This document shows positions 8,058-17,404 of a stretch of DNA of 64,000 nucleotides, in pieces (position 1 is the stretch's first letter; each line of letters opens with the position of its first letter). The stretch comes from Mucilaginibacter endophyticus. Its GTDB lineage: Bacteria; Bacteroidota; Bacteroidia; Sphingobacteriales; Sphingobacteriaceae. Position numbers and translations under genes: made by a program. The DNA lies in the NCBI RefSeq assembly GCF_003351025.1, contig NZ_QPCG01000008.1, forward strand, positions 124,001-188,000, written 5' to 3'. The notes beneath the pieces were generated by a model. It saw only the letters and a program-made list of their open reading frames with translations. It was not told the DNA's origin and made no database searches.

Positions 8058-9407
8058 TTAAAACAACTCCACCAACCGCTCCAAAGCCATTCCTCTTGAT
8101 CCTTTGATCAGTATAGTTGAATTGCTTATTGGCTGTGTTTTTAAAGCTACGATGGCATCTTCGGCAGTTTCATAAAATGTTGCTGCACCCTGGCTTCCGG
8201 CTTCTGATTTTTGACTTAAAAAATCTTTGCCAATAAAGATCCGCTCGTCAACCGGTGTATCCATCGCCTTTTTAATTACTGCGGCATGTTCAACTGCGGC
8301 TTCGAGGCCCATCTCAAACATATCGCCCAAAATGAGCACTTTCCTTTTCGCTTCAATTTTGCCCACGTTCTCGATAGCTACAAACATGCTGCTTGGGTTA
8401 GCATTGTAGTAGTCGCAAATGAGGGTATTGGTAGCCGTTTGCACAATTTGCGAGCGGTTATTTTTAGGTTGATAACCCTCAATGCCGGCATTAATTTCAT
8501 TGGCCGGTAAACCGAGATGGGTACCAATGCAAATAGCCACTAAAATATTGGGCAGATTATAGGTGCCGGTTAGCTGGGTTTTAACTTTATAACTGTCGCC
8601 GGTTTTATTATTGGTCCACTCCAAAGTCAGGAGCGGAGAGTTTTCCAACAGTTCGCCACTGATAAGGTTATCAATAGTATCGGTACCATAATAAACAACA
8701 TGGCTAAGATGACGGGCATTTGCCATCTCCATTAAAACAGCATCATCACTATTAACAAAAACAACGCCATCTGTTTTGCTAACTCCCCCTTTAGGGGGCT
8801 GGGGGGCAAAATAATCATACAATTCTCCCTTACCCTTCTTCACACCCTCAACTCCACCAAAGCCTTCCAAATGAGCTTTCCCCACATTGGTAATTAAACC
8901 ATGTGAAGGTTGAGCGATGCTGCAAAGTAGTTCGATCTCTTTTTGATGGTTGGCTCCCATTTCAATAACTGCCACTTCATGACTTGCATCAATGGTTAAT
9001 ATGGTAAGCGGTACGCCAATATGGTTATTTAAGTTACCCTGGGTAGCCTGGGTTTTAAAATGCTGGGACAGCACGGCATTGATCAGCTCCTTAGTGGTGG
9101 TTTTGCCATTTGTACCAGTAAGGCCAACAACCGGAATAGCAAGCTGACGGCGATGGTGGCGTGCCAGGTCCTGCAAAGTTGTTAACACATCCTCAACCAA
9201 TAAATACTGTTCGCCTAATTGGTAATCGGGATTATCGATCACTGCGTAGGCGGCACCGGCCTCCACTGCTTTTTGAGCGAATGTGTTGGCATCAAACTTA
9301 TCGCCCTTAAGCGCGAAAAACAGGCTGCCAGGAATGATCTTCCGGGTGTCGGTGCTGATAACGGGATGTTTGAGATATATATCGTATAGTTGGGTTGTGG
9401 TAGTCAT
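8058..9407 (-). CDS. murF: UDP-N-acetylmuramoyl-tripeptide--D-Ala-D-Ala ligase
   Basis: 449 residues. MurF adds D-Ala-D-Ala to the UDP-MurNAc-tripeptide in cytoplasmic peptidoglycan synthesis. The ATP-binding loop GTNGKTTTKE lies near residues 98-107, followed by the Mur central-domain motifs HIGVPLT and GANHQKEIE and by a C-terminal domain with ILGDMFEMG. Oddity: around residues 199-210 the sequence APQPPKGG is inserted between LYDYF and VVFVNSDD. It is encoded by a copy of an intergenic palindrome (8783-8808) and is absent from typical MurF. The frame stays open and all core motifs are intact, so the enzyme is probably functional. A -7 box TACCTTTG lies upstream at 9434-9441. Confidence 0.95.
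   Translation of the reverse strand: MTTTTQLYDIYLKHPVISTDTRKIIPGSLFFALKGDKFDANTFAQKAVEAGAAYAVIDNPDYQLGEQYLLVEDVLTTLQDLARHHRRQLAIPVVGLTGTNGKTTTKELINAVLSQHFKTQATQGNLNNHIGVPLTILTIDASHEVAVIEMGANHQKEIELLCSIAQPSHGLITNVGKAHLEGFGGVEGVKKGKGELYDYFAPQPPKGGVSKTDGVVFVNSDDAVLMEMANARHLSHVVYYGTDTIDNLISGELLENSPLLTLEWTNNKTGDSYKVKTQLTGTYNLPNILVAICIGTHLGLPANEINAGIEGYQPKNNRSQIVQTATNTLICDYYNANPSSMFVAIENVGKIEAKRKVLILGDMFEMGLEAAVEHAAVIKKAMDTPVDERIFIGKDFLSQKSEAGSQGAATFYETAEDAIVALKTQPISNSTILIKGSRGMALERLVELF
8783..8808. repeat. CCCCCTTTAGGGGG palindromic repeat inside murF
   Basis: The 26-bp string contains the palindrome CCCCCTTTAGGGGG followed by CTGGGGGGC. The same unit occurs in the intergenic region 14514-14649, once in each orientation. 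Here it lies in frame in murF and encodes APQPPKGG. Confidence 0.85.
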
Positions 9408-9433
9408 GTGTGTTTATAGTGGCAATTGTAAAT

Positions 9434-9441
9434 CAAAGGTA
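9434..9441 (-). promoter_or_regulatory. Candidate -7 box of murF
   Basis: On the minus strand the bases read TACCTTTG, an exact match to the Bacteroidota -7 consensus TAnnTTTG, 26 bp before the murF start codon. No clear -33 TTTG is seen; that position falls next to the inverted repeat at 9457-9563. Confidence 0.45.
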
Positions 9442-9456
9442 CTAATCAAAAATTAT

Positions 9457-9563
9457 CTTGCGCTCGTTTGTAACGAGTGCTTAACGTGGCGCTGCGATTG
9501 TATCGCCAGATTTGCGTTTAAAACGCAAACCCATTTTAAACGCTCGTTGCAAACGAGCGCAAG
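9457..9563. repeat. 107-bp inverted-repeat element
   Basis: The ends CTTGCGCTCGTTTGTAACGAG (9457-9477) and CTCGTTGCAAACGAGCGCAAG (9543-9563) are imperfect reverse complements. A second hairpin, TTTGCGTTTAAAACGCAAA, sits between them. The element fills the gap between the recQ stop and the murF start and encodes nothing. It looks like a small non-autonomous palindromic element. Confidence 0.75.
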
Positions 9564-9583
9564 GTATTATACAAAAATTATTC

Positions 9584-11755
9584 CTACCTCTTCATCCAGT
9601 CTATCACTGCCCTGATCTCGCCGTAGCTGTAATCCTCGCCTAAAATCTCTTTTATGGGCGATAGCCTTTCAGCACCGTAGCTTTCGACAGCATCAGCAAT
9701 AGCAGCTATTTTTTTCTGCGGAACAATTTCGGTAATATCCAGATCGCCGTTTTGTACATAATAACTCAGGTGTGTTTCTATGGTAGATGTAGTGAAACCG
9801 CGTTCAGCAGCTATTTCCACAATCGTTTTTCCGGAACGATATAGATTAAACGTTTCGGCTTTGGTATCACTGTTTCGCGAAGAAGTTTTGACTTGCCCTG
9901 TCGATTTCGTCTTACGCTCGCGCTTAGGCGATTTCTGTTTTATTTTTGAACCGAGGCTTTTCTCTGCACAATATTCCTTAACAGGTTGCAATAACTCGCG
10001 GCCATAGCGGGCCAGCTTGATGTCGCCGAAGCCAGATATCAATCGTAGTTCGTCCAAACTTTGCGGCAGGTAGGTGGCCATCTCCTGCAATGTGGCATCA
10101 GATACGATAACATATGCCGGCACATTTTCATTCTCGGCAATACCACGCCTAACCTCTCTTAAGCGGTTAAACAACGGAACTTCATGCGGTAAACTTTCTT
10201 CGTGATGAACCTCTTCTACCTTTTCTATTTCAATAAACTCAATCTTCTGCCCGCCTTTTAAAACATCGGCGCTTAACGCGGTAAGTTTTAATACAGGATA
10301 TTCATCGCCTGCGGTCTGCAGGTAGCCCATGGTTACCAGTTCACGGAGGTGGTGCTGCCAGTCGGCCTTGCTGATATCGGCGCCAATGCCGTAGGTTTTA
10401 AGCTGTTTATGCTCTTCGCGGATCTTGTCGCTTTTTGATCCGCGTAAAAAATCGATCACATAGTTTGCCCCGAAACGTTCATTTAACCGGGCAACTGCAG
10501 AGAGCGCCTTTTGGGCTATCAACGTACCATCAAAGCGTTTGTACTCGGTGAGGCAAACATCGCATGAGCCGCATTTGGCCGGAAATTCCTCGTCGAAATA
10601 TTTCATGAGGTATTGCCGCCGGCAAGAAAGCAGCTGGCAATACTTTACCATATCATTGAGCTTGTTGAGCATGATCCGGCTTTGCTGCTCGTTACCTTCA
10701 ACCTTTGCAAAGCCCTGCAGCTTCATCGCGTCGCCCGGCGAGTAAAGCAATAAAGCTTCAGAAGGCAGGCCATCGCGTCCTGCCCTGCCGGTTTCCTGGT
10801 AATAGCCCTCGATGTTTTTAGGCAGATCGACATGCACCACATAGCGCACGTTTGATTTGTTGATACCCATACCAAAGGCAATGGTGGCTACAATGATTTT
10901 CACATCATCGCGCAAAAAGGCCTCCTGGTTGCGGGCTTTTATTTCATTGCTTAATCCGGCATGATAGGCCTCCGCAGCAAAACCTTCATCCTTTAAATCT
11001 TCGGCCAAAGCTTCGGTAGATTTTCGGGACAGGCAATAAATAATACCCGACTCATCTTTATGCTCATTTAAAAAAGCGGTTAGCTGTTTAAAGCTGTTCT
11101 TTTTCGGCGTTACGCGGTAAGTAATATTTGCTCTATTAAATGAGGATACAAATATGGCCGGCGATTTTAGGTTTAGTTTTTCAAGTATATCCTTCTGTGT
11201 AAGCTTATCGGCCGTAGCTGTAAGTGCGATAACCGGCACCGACGGAAATTCTTCTTTAAGCCCGGCAAGCATCAGGTATTCGGGCCTGAAATCATGCCCC
11301 CATGATGAGATACAATGTGCTTCATCGATAGCTATCTGAGCTACTTTCAGTGTTTTTAAAAAGGGGATCAGCTTGTTGTCTTTATTTTCCTTGCTTTCGG
11401 CACTGAACAAGCGCTCTGGCGCAAGGTAAAGCAGTTTGATCTCGTTGTTCCGAAGCCGGTTAACCAGGATCCGCGTTTCCTCGGGATTTAATGACGAATT
11501 GAGGAAAGCTGCCGGGATGCCATTTACATTAAGACTATCTACCTGGTCTTTCATCAACGCGATAAGCGGTGATATTACTATGGTAAGGCCATCTAACAAT
11601 ACAGCAGGCAGTTGGTAACATAATGATTTGCCGCCGCCGGTAGGCATCAGCGCCATTACATCCTGCCCTTTCAGTATATTTTGAATGATTGCTTCCTGCT
11701 CATGCCGGAAAGCGCTATAACCAAAATATTTTTGCAGGGCCTGAATAGGTGTCAT
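9584..11755 (-). CDS. recQ: ATP-dependent DNA helicase RecQ
   Basis: 723 residues from the ATG at 11755; the open frame extends to 11791, but MTPIQALQKYFGY is the usual start. Motif I PTGGGKS, motif II DEAH and motif VI QETGRAGRDG mark a superfamily 2 helicase. The RecQ zinc site follows (CRRQYLMKYFDEEF then CGSCDVC), then the winged helix, an HRDC domain (about residues 530-600) and a C-terminal helix-turn-helix module (IAAERGFTTSTIETHLSYY) found in long Bacteroidota RecQ proteins. It unwinds DNA 3' to 5' in recombination and fork repair. The upstream region holds the short-repeat locus 11773-11949. Confidence 0.95.
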   Translation of the reverse strand: MTPIQALQKYFGYSAFRHEQEAIIQNILKGQDVMALMPTGGGKSLCYQLPAVLLDGLTIVISPLIALMKDQVDSLNVNGIPAAFLNSSLNPEETRILVNRLRNNEIKLLYLAPERLFSAESKENKDNKLIPFLKTLKVAQIAIDEAHCISSWGHDFRPEYLMLAGLKEEFPSVPVIALTATADKLTQKDILEKLNLKSPAIFVSSFNRANITYRVTPKKNSFKQLTAFLNEHKDESGIIYCLSRKSTEALAEDLKDEGFAAEAYHAGLSNEIKARNQEAFLRDDVKIIVATIAFGMGINKSNVRYVVHVDLPKNIEGYYQETGRAGRDGLPSEALLLYSPGDAMKLQGFAKVEGNEQQSRIMLNKLNDMVKYCQLLSCRRQYLMKYFDEEFPAKCGSCDVCLTEYKRFDGTLIAQKALSAVARLNERFGANYVIDFLRGSKSDKIREEHKQLKTYGIGADISKADWQHHLRELVTMGYLQTAGDEYPVLKLTALSADVLKGGQKIEFIEIEKVEEVHHEESLPHEVPLFNRLREVRRGIAENENVPAYVIVSDATLQEMATYLPQSLDELRLISGFGDIKLARYGRELLQPVKEYCAEKSLGSKIKQKSPKRERKTKSTGQVKTSSRNSDTKAETFNLYRSGKTIVEIAAERGFTTSTIETHLSYYVQNGDLDITEIVPQKKIAAIADAVESYGAERLSPIKEILGEDYSYGEIRAVIDWMKR

Positions 11756-11772
11756 GTTTGTTGATATGCTTT

Positions 11773-11949
11773 CAAATGTGCAGATATGCAAATGTGCAGA
11801 TTTCAGAAAGATTTCAGATGTGCAAATTTAATATGTACATATTTTTTATGCGAAAGCGGCATATAATCGCATTTTCCTCATTTGCATATCTGCACATCTA
11901 AAATTTGCACATTCAAACAATCTGCACATCTGAAATTTGCACATCTGCC
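11773..11949. repeat. Two opposed clusters of short TGCACATCT-type repeats
   Basis: The left cluster (11773-11829) repeats AAATGTGCAGAT and CAGATGTGCAAATTT. The right cluster (11881-11949) repeats the reverse complements ATCTGCACATCT and AAATTTGCACATCTG. Together they form a long imperfect inverted repeat around a 50-bp centre. It occupies the gap between the divergent recQ and M14 peptidase genes, so their promoters must lie in or beside it. Confidence 0.75.
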
Positions 11950-12004
11950 AATATTTTGTGCATATTAGCTTATCTCTTTTCTCCCAAACATTATTATATA
12001 ATAT

Positions 12005-14512
12005 ATGATAAAAAGACATTTACTTTTCTTTGTATTTATGGGTTTCTTTTGTTCGGCATTCGCGCAAAAGATCCAGTCGCCACAGGAGTTTCTGGGCTAT
12101 AAGCTGGGAGAGCATTTTACCCCGCATTACCGTATTGTCGAATATTTTAAATATGTGGCATCGGCCTCAAAAAATGTAAAGCTGCAGCAGTTCGGCACTA
12201 CCAACGAGGGCAGGCCTTTATTGGCCATGTTCATCGCATCCGACGAGAATATCGGTCGCCTGGAAGAGATCCGTCACAATAACCTTAAACTGGCCGGTGT
12301 TGAAAGCGGCGGCGGCAGCACATCTATGCCGGTTGTTACCTGGCTGAGCTATAACGTACATGGTAACGAGCCGGCATCAAGCGAAGCCTCCATGTGGACT
12401 TTGTTCGACCTGGTTGACCCCGCAAACACAGCTACCAAAGCCTGGCTTAAAAATATGGTGGTAGTTATCGACCCATGTCTAAACCCCGATGGGCGCGATC
12501 GTTATGTAAACTTTTATAATTCGGTGGTGGGCTCAGCACCTGATGCTAACCCAACTTCGCGCGAGCACGTTGAGCCATGGCCGGGCGGCAGGGTTAACCA
12601 CTTTTACTTTGACCTTAACCGCGACTGGGCATGGCAACAGCAAAAAGAAACCCAGGCCCGGGTAGGTTTATACAATCAATGGTTGCCACAGGTGCATGTT
12701 GATTATCATGAACAGGGTTATAACGCGCCTTATTATTTTGCTCCCGCTGCCGAGCCATACCATAAGGATATTACCCAATGGCAGCGCCAGTTCCAGGTTA
12801 CAATTGGAAAAAACAACGCCAAGTATTTTGATCAGAATGGCTGGATGTATTTTACCAAATATGAGTTCGACCTGTTGTACCCTTCTTATGGTGATACTTA
12901 TCCTTTATATAACGGTTCTATCGGCATGACCTATGAACAGGGTGGTATCAGCGCGGGTTTGGCCGTGGTTACACGTGCCGGTGATACCCTTACTCTGGTG
13001 CAGCGGGTTGCGCATCACCACTCAACAAGCTTGAGCACATTGGAGATAGCCTCGCTAAACACACAAAAACTTTTGGACGAGTACAAAAAGTTTTTTGATA
13101 ACAACCGCAACAATCCTCCGGGCGAGTACAAGACCTATGTTTTTAAAAACGACAACAATAATAAAATAAATGCGCTGGCAAAAATGTTGGAGCGTAATGG
13201 TATCCAGTATGGGTTTGGTTTAGCCAATAAAACGGTAACAGGCTTTAACTATATCACACAAAAAACGGAGCAATATAATGTTGGCACGAATGACCTGGTA
13301 ATTAATGCCTATCAGCCTAAAGCCGTGTTGCTGCATGTGCTGCTGGAACCTAAAACAGTTATCCCGGATTCGGCTACCTATGATATCACCGCATGGTCGC
13401 TACCCTATGCCTATGGGTTGAAAGCTTATGGAGTAAAAGAATCATTTAAACCGGCTAATGCAAAATGGAATGTGGCTGAACCGGGCCCATTAACCAATAC
13501 GCATGCTTATGCCTATGTATCGGCATGGCAGTCAGTTAATGATGTGAAATTTTTAGCTGCCTTGTTAAAAAAGAAAATCAAAGTACGCTATGCCGAGAAA
13601 CCTTTTGAAGTAGGCGGCAAGCAATTTACAGCCGGATCGTTGATTGTAACCCGTGCAGGAAATGACAATGCCGATTTTGATCAGATCGTAACCCAAACTG
13701 CGGCCTCACTTAACCAGGAGATCACTGCTATTTCAACAGGTTTTGTTGATAAAGGATCAGATTTTGGGTCGGATGCTGTCAGGGCTATCCGTCAGCCAAA
13801 GGTGTTGCTGGTGGCCGGTGATGGAGTTAACTCGGAGGCCATGGGCGAGGTTTGGCATTTGTTTGAGGCGCAGATAGGATACCCTATTACTTTGATCCGT
13901 TACCAGGACCTCGGTCGCACAAAACTTGGGGAGTTTGATGTGGCTATTTTTCCTGATGGCCGCTATGACGATTTTCCTTCAGAGAAACTTCAAAACTGGG
14001 TACGTGATGGTGGTAAGCTTATCGCTATGGAAAATGCAGTATCGTTACTGGTTGATAAAAAAGGTATCCTGCTCAAACGTAAGGAAGAGAAAAAGGACGA
14101 TAAAGAAAAAGAGAAGGAAAAGGATAAACCGGTTAAATTATATGGCGACCGCGAACGCACGGCTATCAGCTCATCTATTCCCGGGGCGATTTATAAGTTA
14201 AAGCTTGACAATACCCACCCGCTTGGCTTCGGTTTGCCGGACTATTATTATTCGTTAAAGCTGAATGATGATATTTATGAACTGTTTAGCGATGATGACG
14301 GCTGGAATGTAGGCACCATAAAAAAAGATGGCTATGTATCGGGCTTTGTGGGATACGAATCAAAAAAGAAGATCAACAATGGTCTTCTTCTCGGTGTACA
14401 ACCGATGGGCCGTGGCTCAATAGTTTATATGGTTGATGACCCACTGTTCCGCAGTTTCTGGGAAAACGGAAAGCTGTTATTCAGTAACGCCGTGTTTATG
14501 GTGGGGCAGTAG
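12005..14512 (+). CDS. Secreted M14 family zinc carboxypeptidase-like protein
   Basis: 835 residues. Residues 1-21 form a signal peptide ending CSAFAQ. The peptidase domain has the metal motif HGNEPASSE (HxxE, about residues 118-126), NPDGRDRY for substrate binding, and a later VDYHEQGY that supplies the third zinc ligand. The C-terminal 350 residues hold a Rossmann-like/glutamine-amidotransferase-like region and a charged insert rich in Lys and Glu near 690-710. Bacteroidota make several such long M14 enzymes, which act in the periplasm or outside the cell on peptides. Substrate is unknown. Head-to-head with recQ. Confidence 0.88.
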   Translation: MIKRHLLFFVFMGFFCSAFAQKIQSPQEFLGYKLGEHFTPHYRIVEYFKYVASASKNVKLQQFGTTNEGRPLLAMFIASDENIGRLEEIRHNNLKLAGVESGGGSTSMPVVTWLSYNVHGNEPASSEASMWTLFDLVDPANTATKAWLKNMVVVIDPCLNPDGRDRYVNFYNSVVGSAPDANPTSREHVEPWPGGRVNHFYFDLNRDWAWQQQKETQARVGLYNQWLPQVHVDYHEQGYNAPYYFAPAAEPYHKDITQWQRQFQVTIGKNNAKYFDQNGWMYFTKYEFDLLYPSYGDTYPLYNGSIGMTYEQGGISAGLAVVTRAGDTLTLVQRVAHHHSTSLSTLEIASLNTQKLLDEYKKFFDNNRNNPPGEYKTYVFKNDNNNKINALAKMLERNGIQYGFGLANKTVTGFNYITQKTEQYNVGTNDLVINAYQPKAVLLHVLLEPKTVIPDSATYDITAWSLPYAYGLKAYGVKESFKPANAKWNVAEPGPLTNTHAYAYVSAWQSVNDVKFLAALLKKKIKVRYAEKPFEVGGKQFTAGSLIVTRAGNDNADFDQIVTQTAASLNQEITAISTGFVDKGSDFGSDAVRAIRQPKVLLVAGDGVNSEAMGEVWHLFEAQIGYPITLIRYQDLGRTKLGEFDVAIFPDGRYDDFPSEKLQNWVRDGGKLIAMENAVSLLVDKKGILLKRKEEKKDDKEKEKEKDKPVKLYGDRERTAISSSIPGAIYKLKLDNTHPLGFGLPDYYYSLKLNDDIYELFSDDDGWNVGTIKKDGYVSGFVGYESKKKINNGLLLGVQPMGRGSIVYMVDDPLFRSFWENGKLLFSNAVFMVGQ

Positions 14513-14513
14513 T

Positions 14514-14538
14514 GCCCCCCAGCCCCCTAAAGGGGGAG
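14514..14538. repeat. CCCCCTTTAGGGGG-type repeat, left copy
   Basis: GCCCCCCAGCCCCCTAAAGG, continuing to GGGAG, starts 2 bp after the M14 stop codon. It is the reverse complement of the copy in murF and faces a second copy at 14624-14650. Confidence 0.8.
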
Positions 14539-14562
14539 CAGCTACATCTATTTGATAATTAA

Positions 14563-14593
14563 AAGGCAGGTTCCCGTTTTGGGAACCTGCCTT
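14563..14593. terminator. Bidirectional terminator between convergent genes
   Basis: A 13-bp perfect stem AAGGCAGGTTCCC/GGGAACCTGCCTT with a GTTTT loop has A-rich and T-rich flanks. It lies midway between the stop codons of the convergent M14 and outer-membrane barrel genes and can serve both. Confidence 0.9.
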
Positions 14594-14623
14594 TTGTATT
14601 TTAAGAATATGTTAATCAAAAAA

Positions 14624-14650
14624 CTCCCCCTTTAGGGGGCCGGGGGGCTA
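14624..14650. repeat. CCCCCTTTAGGGGG-type repeat, right copy
   Basis: Inverted partner of 14514-14538. Its last bases form the TAG stop codon of the outer-membrane barrel gene, so the repeat abuts and partly defines that gene's end. Confidence 0.8.
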
Positions 14651-17101
14651 ATTATTCCCTTTTACCCTGCCTTTTTCGTCGTCGGCTCCAGAGCGGTGTT
14701 CGCGCATTTTGATGGAGTTGTTGCCAAAGTTGTAGGTGAAAGTAAGGCGCATTACGCGGGTATCATTCTTTTGTTTAATATCAAAGTTGTTGTTGATCAC
14801 GTGGCTGCTCAGATCATTGCGGCGGATGTTGAAGATATCATCGCATGAAGCTTTAACATTGAATTTTTTATTCATGAATGATTTGCTCAGGCCCATATCT
14901 ATTGAGTAACGTGGCCTGATCTTGTAGATGCCGTAGGTTAAGGAAGACTGATAATCGCCCATTACCTCAAAGCGGAAGCCTGCATATTTGAATGTTTGGG
15001 TTGTACGTCCCTGAAAAGCCCATTGTCCATCACTGAATTTTGAACCTGCCAGTGTATCTGATTTAAAGCCCAGGTAAAACGCTGTTGCGTTAACATTGCC
15101 TTCCCACCATTTGGTGATGGTGAAAGGAGTGTTTACATTGATGTTGTACCCTGTTTGGGTTTGCAGGTTATCATTTGTTTGGAAGGTTTTATTGCCTTCT
15201 GATAGTATCAGTTCGGTAATAGCATCAGATGTGCGACTATAACCAAGGCTCACATTAACCGTTTTATTATAAGTATAATTAAGCTCAAAGTTTTGTGTGT
15301 ATTGCGCTTTCAGGAAGGCATTACCCTTTGAAAAGGTATAAGGATCAAGATAATATACAAACGGATTTAAGTCATCATACCCCGGACGGTCGATACGACG
15401 GCTGTATGAAAAACTCATTTCATGTTTGTCGCTTAAGGTTTGATTAACAAATACGCTCGGGAAAAAGTTCAGATAGCTTCTTTTAACCGGTGTAAAACCA
15501 ATTAAATTTCCTGTCGACCGGGTTTGCTCGGCACGTAAACCTATTTGTACCGATGTTTTCTTGAATTGCTTGTTAAGGTTAATATACGCAGCGCTTATTT
15601 TTTCATTATAAATGAACCGGTTGGTACGTGTGGTATCATTTAAATAAGCCATGGTAACGCTATCCTGCTTTTGTGCGCGAAGGTCATTATCAGTTTTAAC
15701 ACTGCTGAATTTCGCACCGGCTTCCAGTTTTATGGTTTTGGTAAGGGGTTTGGCATAATCAACTTTGCCTGTATATATGGTAATGTTTGATGGTGTTTGG
15801 TTGCTTAAGTTCAGCGGAAAATGCTGCTGACTTCCATCCTCTTTAAAATAGTTGGTATAATAAAACGCGTTGGAGTTATTTTTAAACTTGGAGTAATCAA
15901 GGTCAAAACTGATTTCCTGACCGCTGGTATCTATCTTAATTTTATCATTAAGGTTAAGTGCAAAGTTTTTATACGTTTGTTTAATTACCGATGTGGTATG
16001 TAATGAAGAATCGGCAGCACCAAATTGCTTGCCTATAATGGTTTTAGTATCGTTATTATCGGTTCCGGAATTTGAATAGCCGCTTACCACAAAGCCGATG
16101 GTGTGTTTTGGCGTAAGGTCATAATCGGCACCCAGGCGGTAGTTGTTGTAATGGTTGCTGCCCGGCATTAATGATCTTTGGTTAAAATAAGTTTTATTGC
16201 CCAGGCTATCGGTAACTACACGGTTTAAGCGCAGATCATGCCCGCGTTTGTTATCGCCCCTGCTTAACGAGGTAAATACATTAAGATTACCCTGTTTGTG
16301 ATTAAGGTTTAGGCTGCTGTTATCGCGCCAGTACTGGCCTTTTGCACCGCCTACTGTTATGCTGCCGTTTGTGCCCGATTGTGTATTCTTTTTTAGTTTG
16401 ATGTTGATGATCCCCGAGTTACCGGCCGCATCATATTTAGCAGATGGATTGGTAATGATCTCGATAGATTTAATGGTGTTGCCATCAGTTGAGCGCAATA
16501 AAGTGGCCAATTGAGCAGCGGTAAGGTATGTTAGTTTATCGTTGATCATTACGGTTACACCTTGTTTACCTTTCAGGCTGATGTTATCATCCTTATCTAC
16601 GGTAACGCCGGGGGCTCGCTCCAAAATCTCCATGGCGGTATTGCCGGCTGCAAGTACGCTGTTTTCAACGTTCATTACGGTACGATCAATCTTGCGCTCA
16701 ATTAAAGGTTTGGTGGCGGTAATGGTAACAGCCTTTAATTCGGTACTGCCGGTACGCAGGTTTAATGCAGGCGCTGTAACCTGCGATGCATTAGCCGGTA
16801 CGGTAAAACTTTTACTTACCGCTTTCTGATAGCCAACAACGGTTGCTTTAATTAAGTAATTGCCGGCTTTGATATTGGTAAAAACGTAAACCCCGGCATC
16901 GTTGCTGAGTGCGCCCTTAACTACGGTTGAATCGGATGCACGCAGGAGGCTTACTGTTGCATAGTCAAGCGGTTTGCCTTGATCATTGAGCAGGGCGCCG
17001 GATACCTTTGTGGCAGGCGCCGCCTGCTGGGCAAAGGATACACTGCAACTGATAGCAACAAGCAGCAGTGTATAAAATATGTTCTGTATGATAGTTTTCA
17101 T
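14648..17101 (-). CDS. TonB-type outer-membrane beta-barrel protein
   Basis: 817 residues from the ATG at 17101; an upstream in-frame ATG at 17131 would place ten residues before the signal peptide and is less likely. Order: signal peptide (1-24, ends SVSFAQ), carboxypeptidase-regulatory-like beta-sandwich (about 30-110), plug domain with IMVNDKL-like segments around 125-220, then a barrel to the C-terminus. It belongs to the outer membrane beta-barrel group (OMP_b-brl_3) common in Bacteroidota rather than to SusC, and no SusD gene is nearby. The transported ligand is unknown. It is convergent with the M14 peptidase gene. Confidence 0.85.
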   Translation of the reverse strand: MKTIIQNIFYTLLLVAISCSVSFAQQAAPATKVSGALLNDQGKPLDYATVSLLRASDSTVVKGALSNDAGVYVFTNIKAGNYLIKATVVGYQKAVSKSFTVPANASQVTAPALNLRTGSTELKAVTITATKPLIERKIDRTVMNVENSVLAAGNTAMEILERAPGVTVDKDDNISLKGKQGVTVMINDKLTYLTAAQLATLLRSTDGNTIKSIEIITNPSAKYDAAGNSGIINIKLKKNTQSGTNGSITVGGAKGQYWRDNSSLNLNHKQGNLNVFTSLSRGDNKRGHDLRLNRVVTDSLGNKTYFNQRSLMPGSNHYNNYRLGADYDLTPKHTIGFVVSGYSNSGTDNNDTKTIIGKQFGAADSSLHTTSVIKQTYKNFALNLNDKIKIDTSGQEISFDLDYSKFKNNSNAFYYTNYFKEDGSQQHFPLNLSNQTPSNITIYTGKVDYAKPLTKTIKLEAGAKFSSVKTDNDLRAQKQDSVTMAYLNDTTRTNRFIYNEKISAAYINLNKQFKKTSVQIGLRAEQTRSTGNLIGFTPVKRSYLNFFPSVFVNQTLSDKHEMSFSYSRRIDRPGYDDLNPFVYYLDPYTFSKGNAFLKAQYTQNFELNYTYNKTVNVSLGYSRTSDAITELILSEGNKTFQTNDNLQTQTGYNINVNTPFTITKWWEGNVNATAFYLGFKSDTLAGSKFSDGQWAFQGRTTQTFKYAGFRFEVMGDYQSSLTYGIYKIRPRYSIDMGLSKSFMNKKFNVKASCDDIFNIRRNDLSSHVINNNFDIKQKNDTRVMRLTFTYNFGNNSIKMREHRSGADDEKGRVKGNN

Positions 17102-17404
17102 TTTTGGTGTTGTTTTTGAAAGTAAGGGCAATACAATGCCATGAAAAGAATTGCTTCTTTTTTAAAATTTGTAAACAAGTTTTTGTTAGTTCCCGGCGTG
17201 TTTTGCCGATTTTAGGGGCTAGTAATTATGAGATATAGGCGATTGTTTTCATAGTGTTCATGTTTTTTAATTTAAATTTTGGCAAAACAATCCCACCTGA
17301 CCCGGAGGTCATTTTTTTGACTTTATTAAATTTATATTGCCGGATTACCCGGAAATGGTAATTGTGTTGCTTTTTACATTAAGATGCAAAAACAGGGGTG
17401 TTGG

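Noticed and set aside
8058..9407. murF as a disrupted pseudogene because of the repeat insert
   Set aside because: The insert keeps the frame and all Mur ligase motifs on both sides are intact.
16542..16829. 95-codon plus-strand frame within the outer-membrane barrel gene
   Set aside because: Antisense shadow of a well-supported TonB-type gene.
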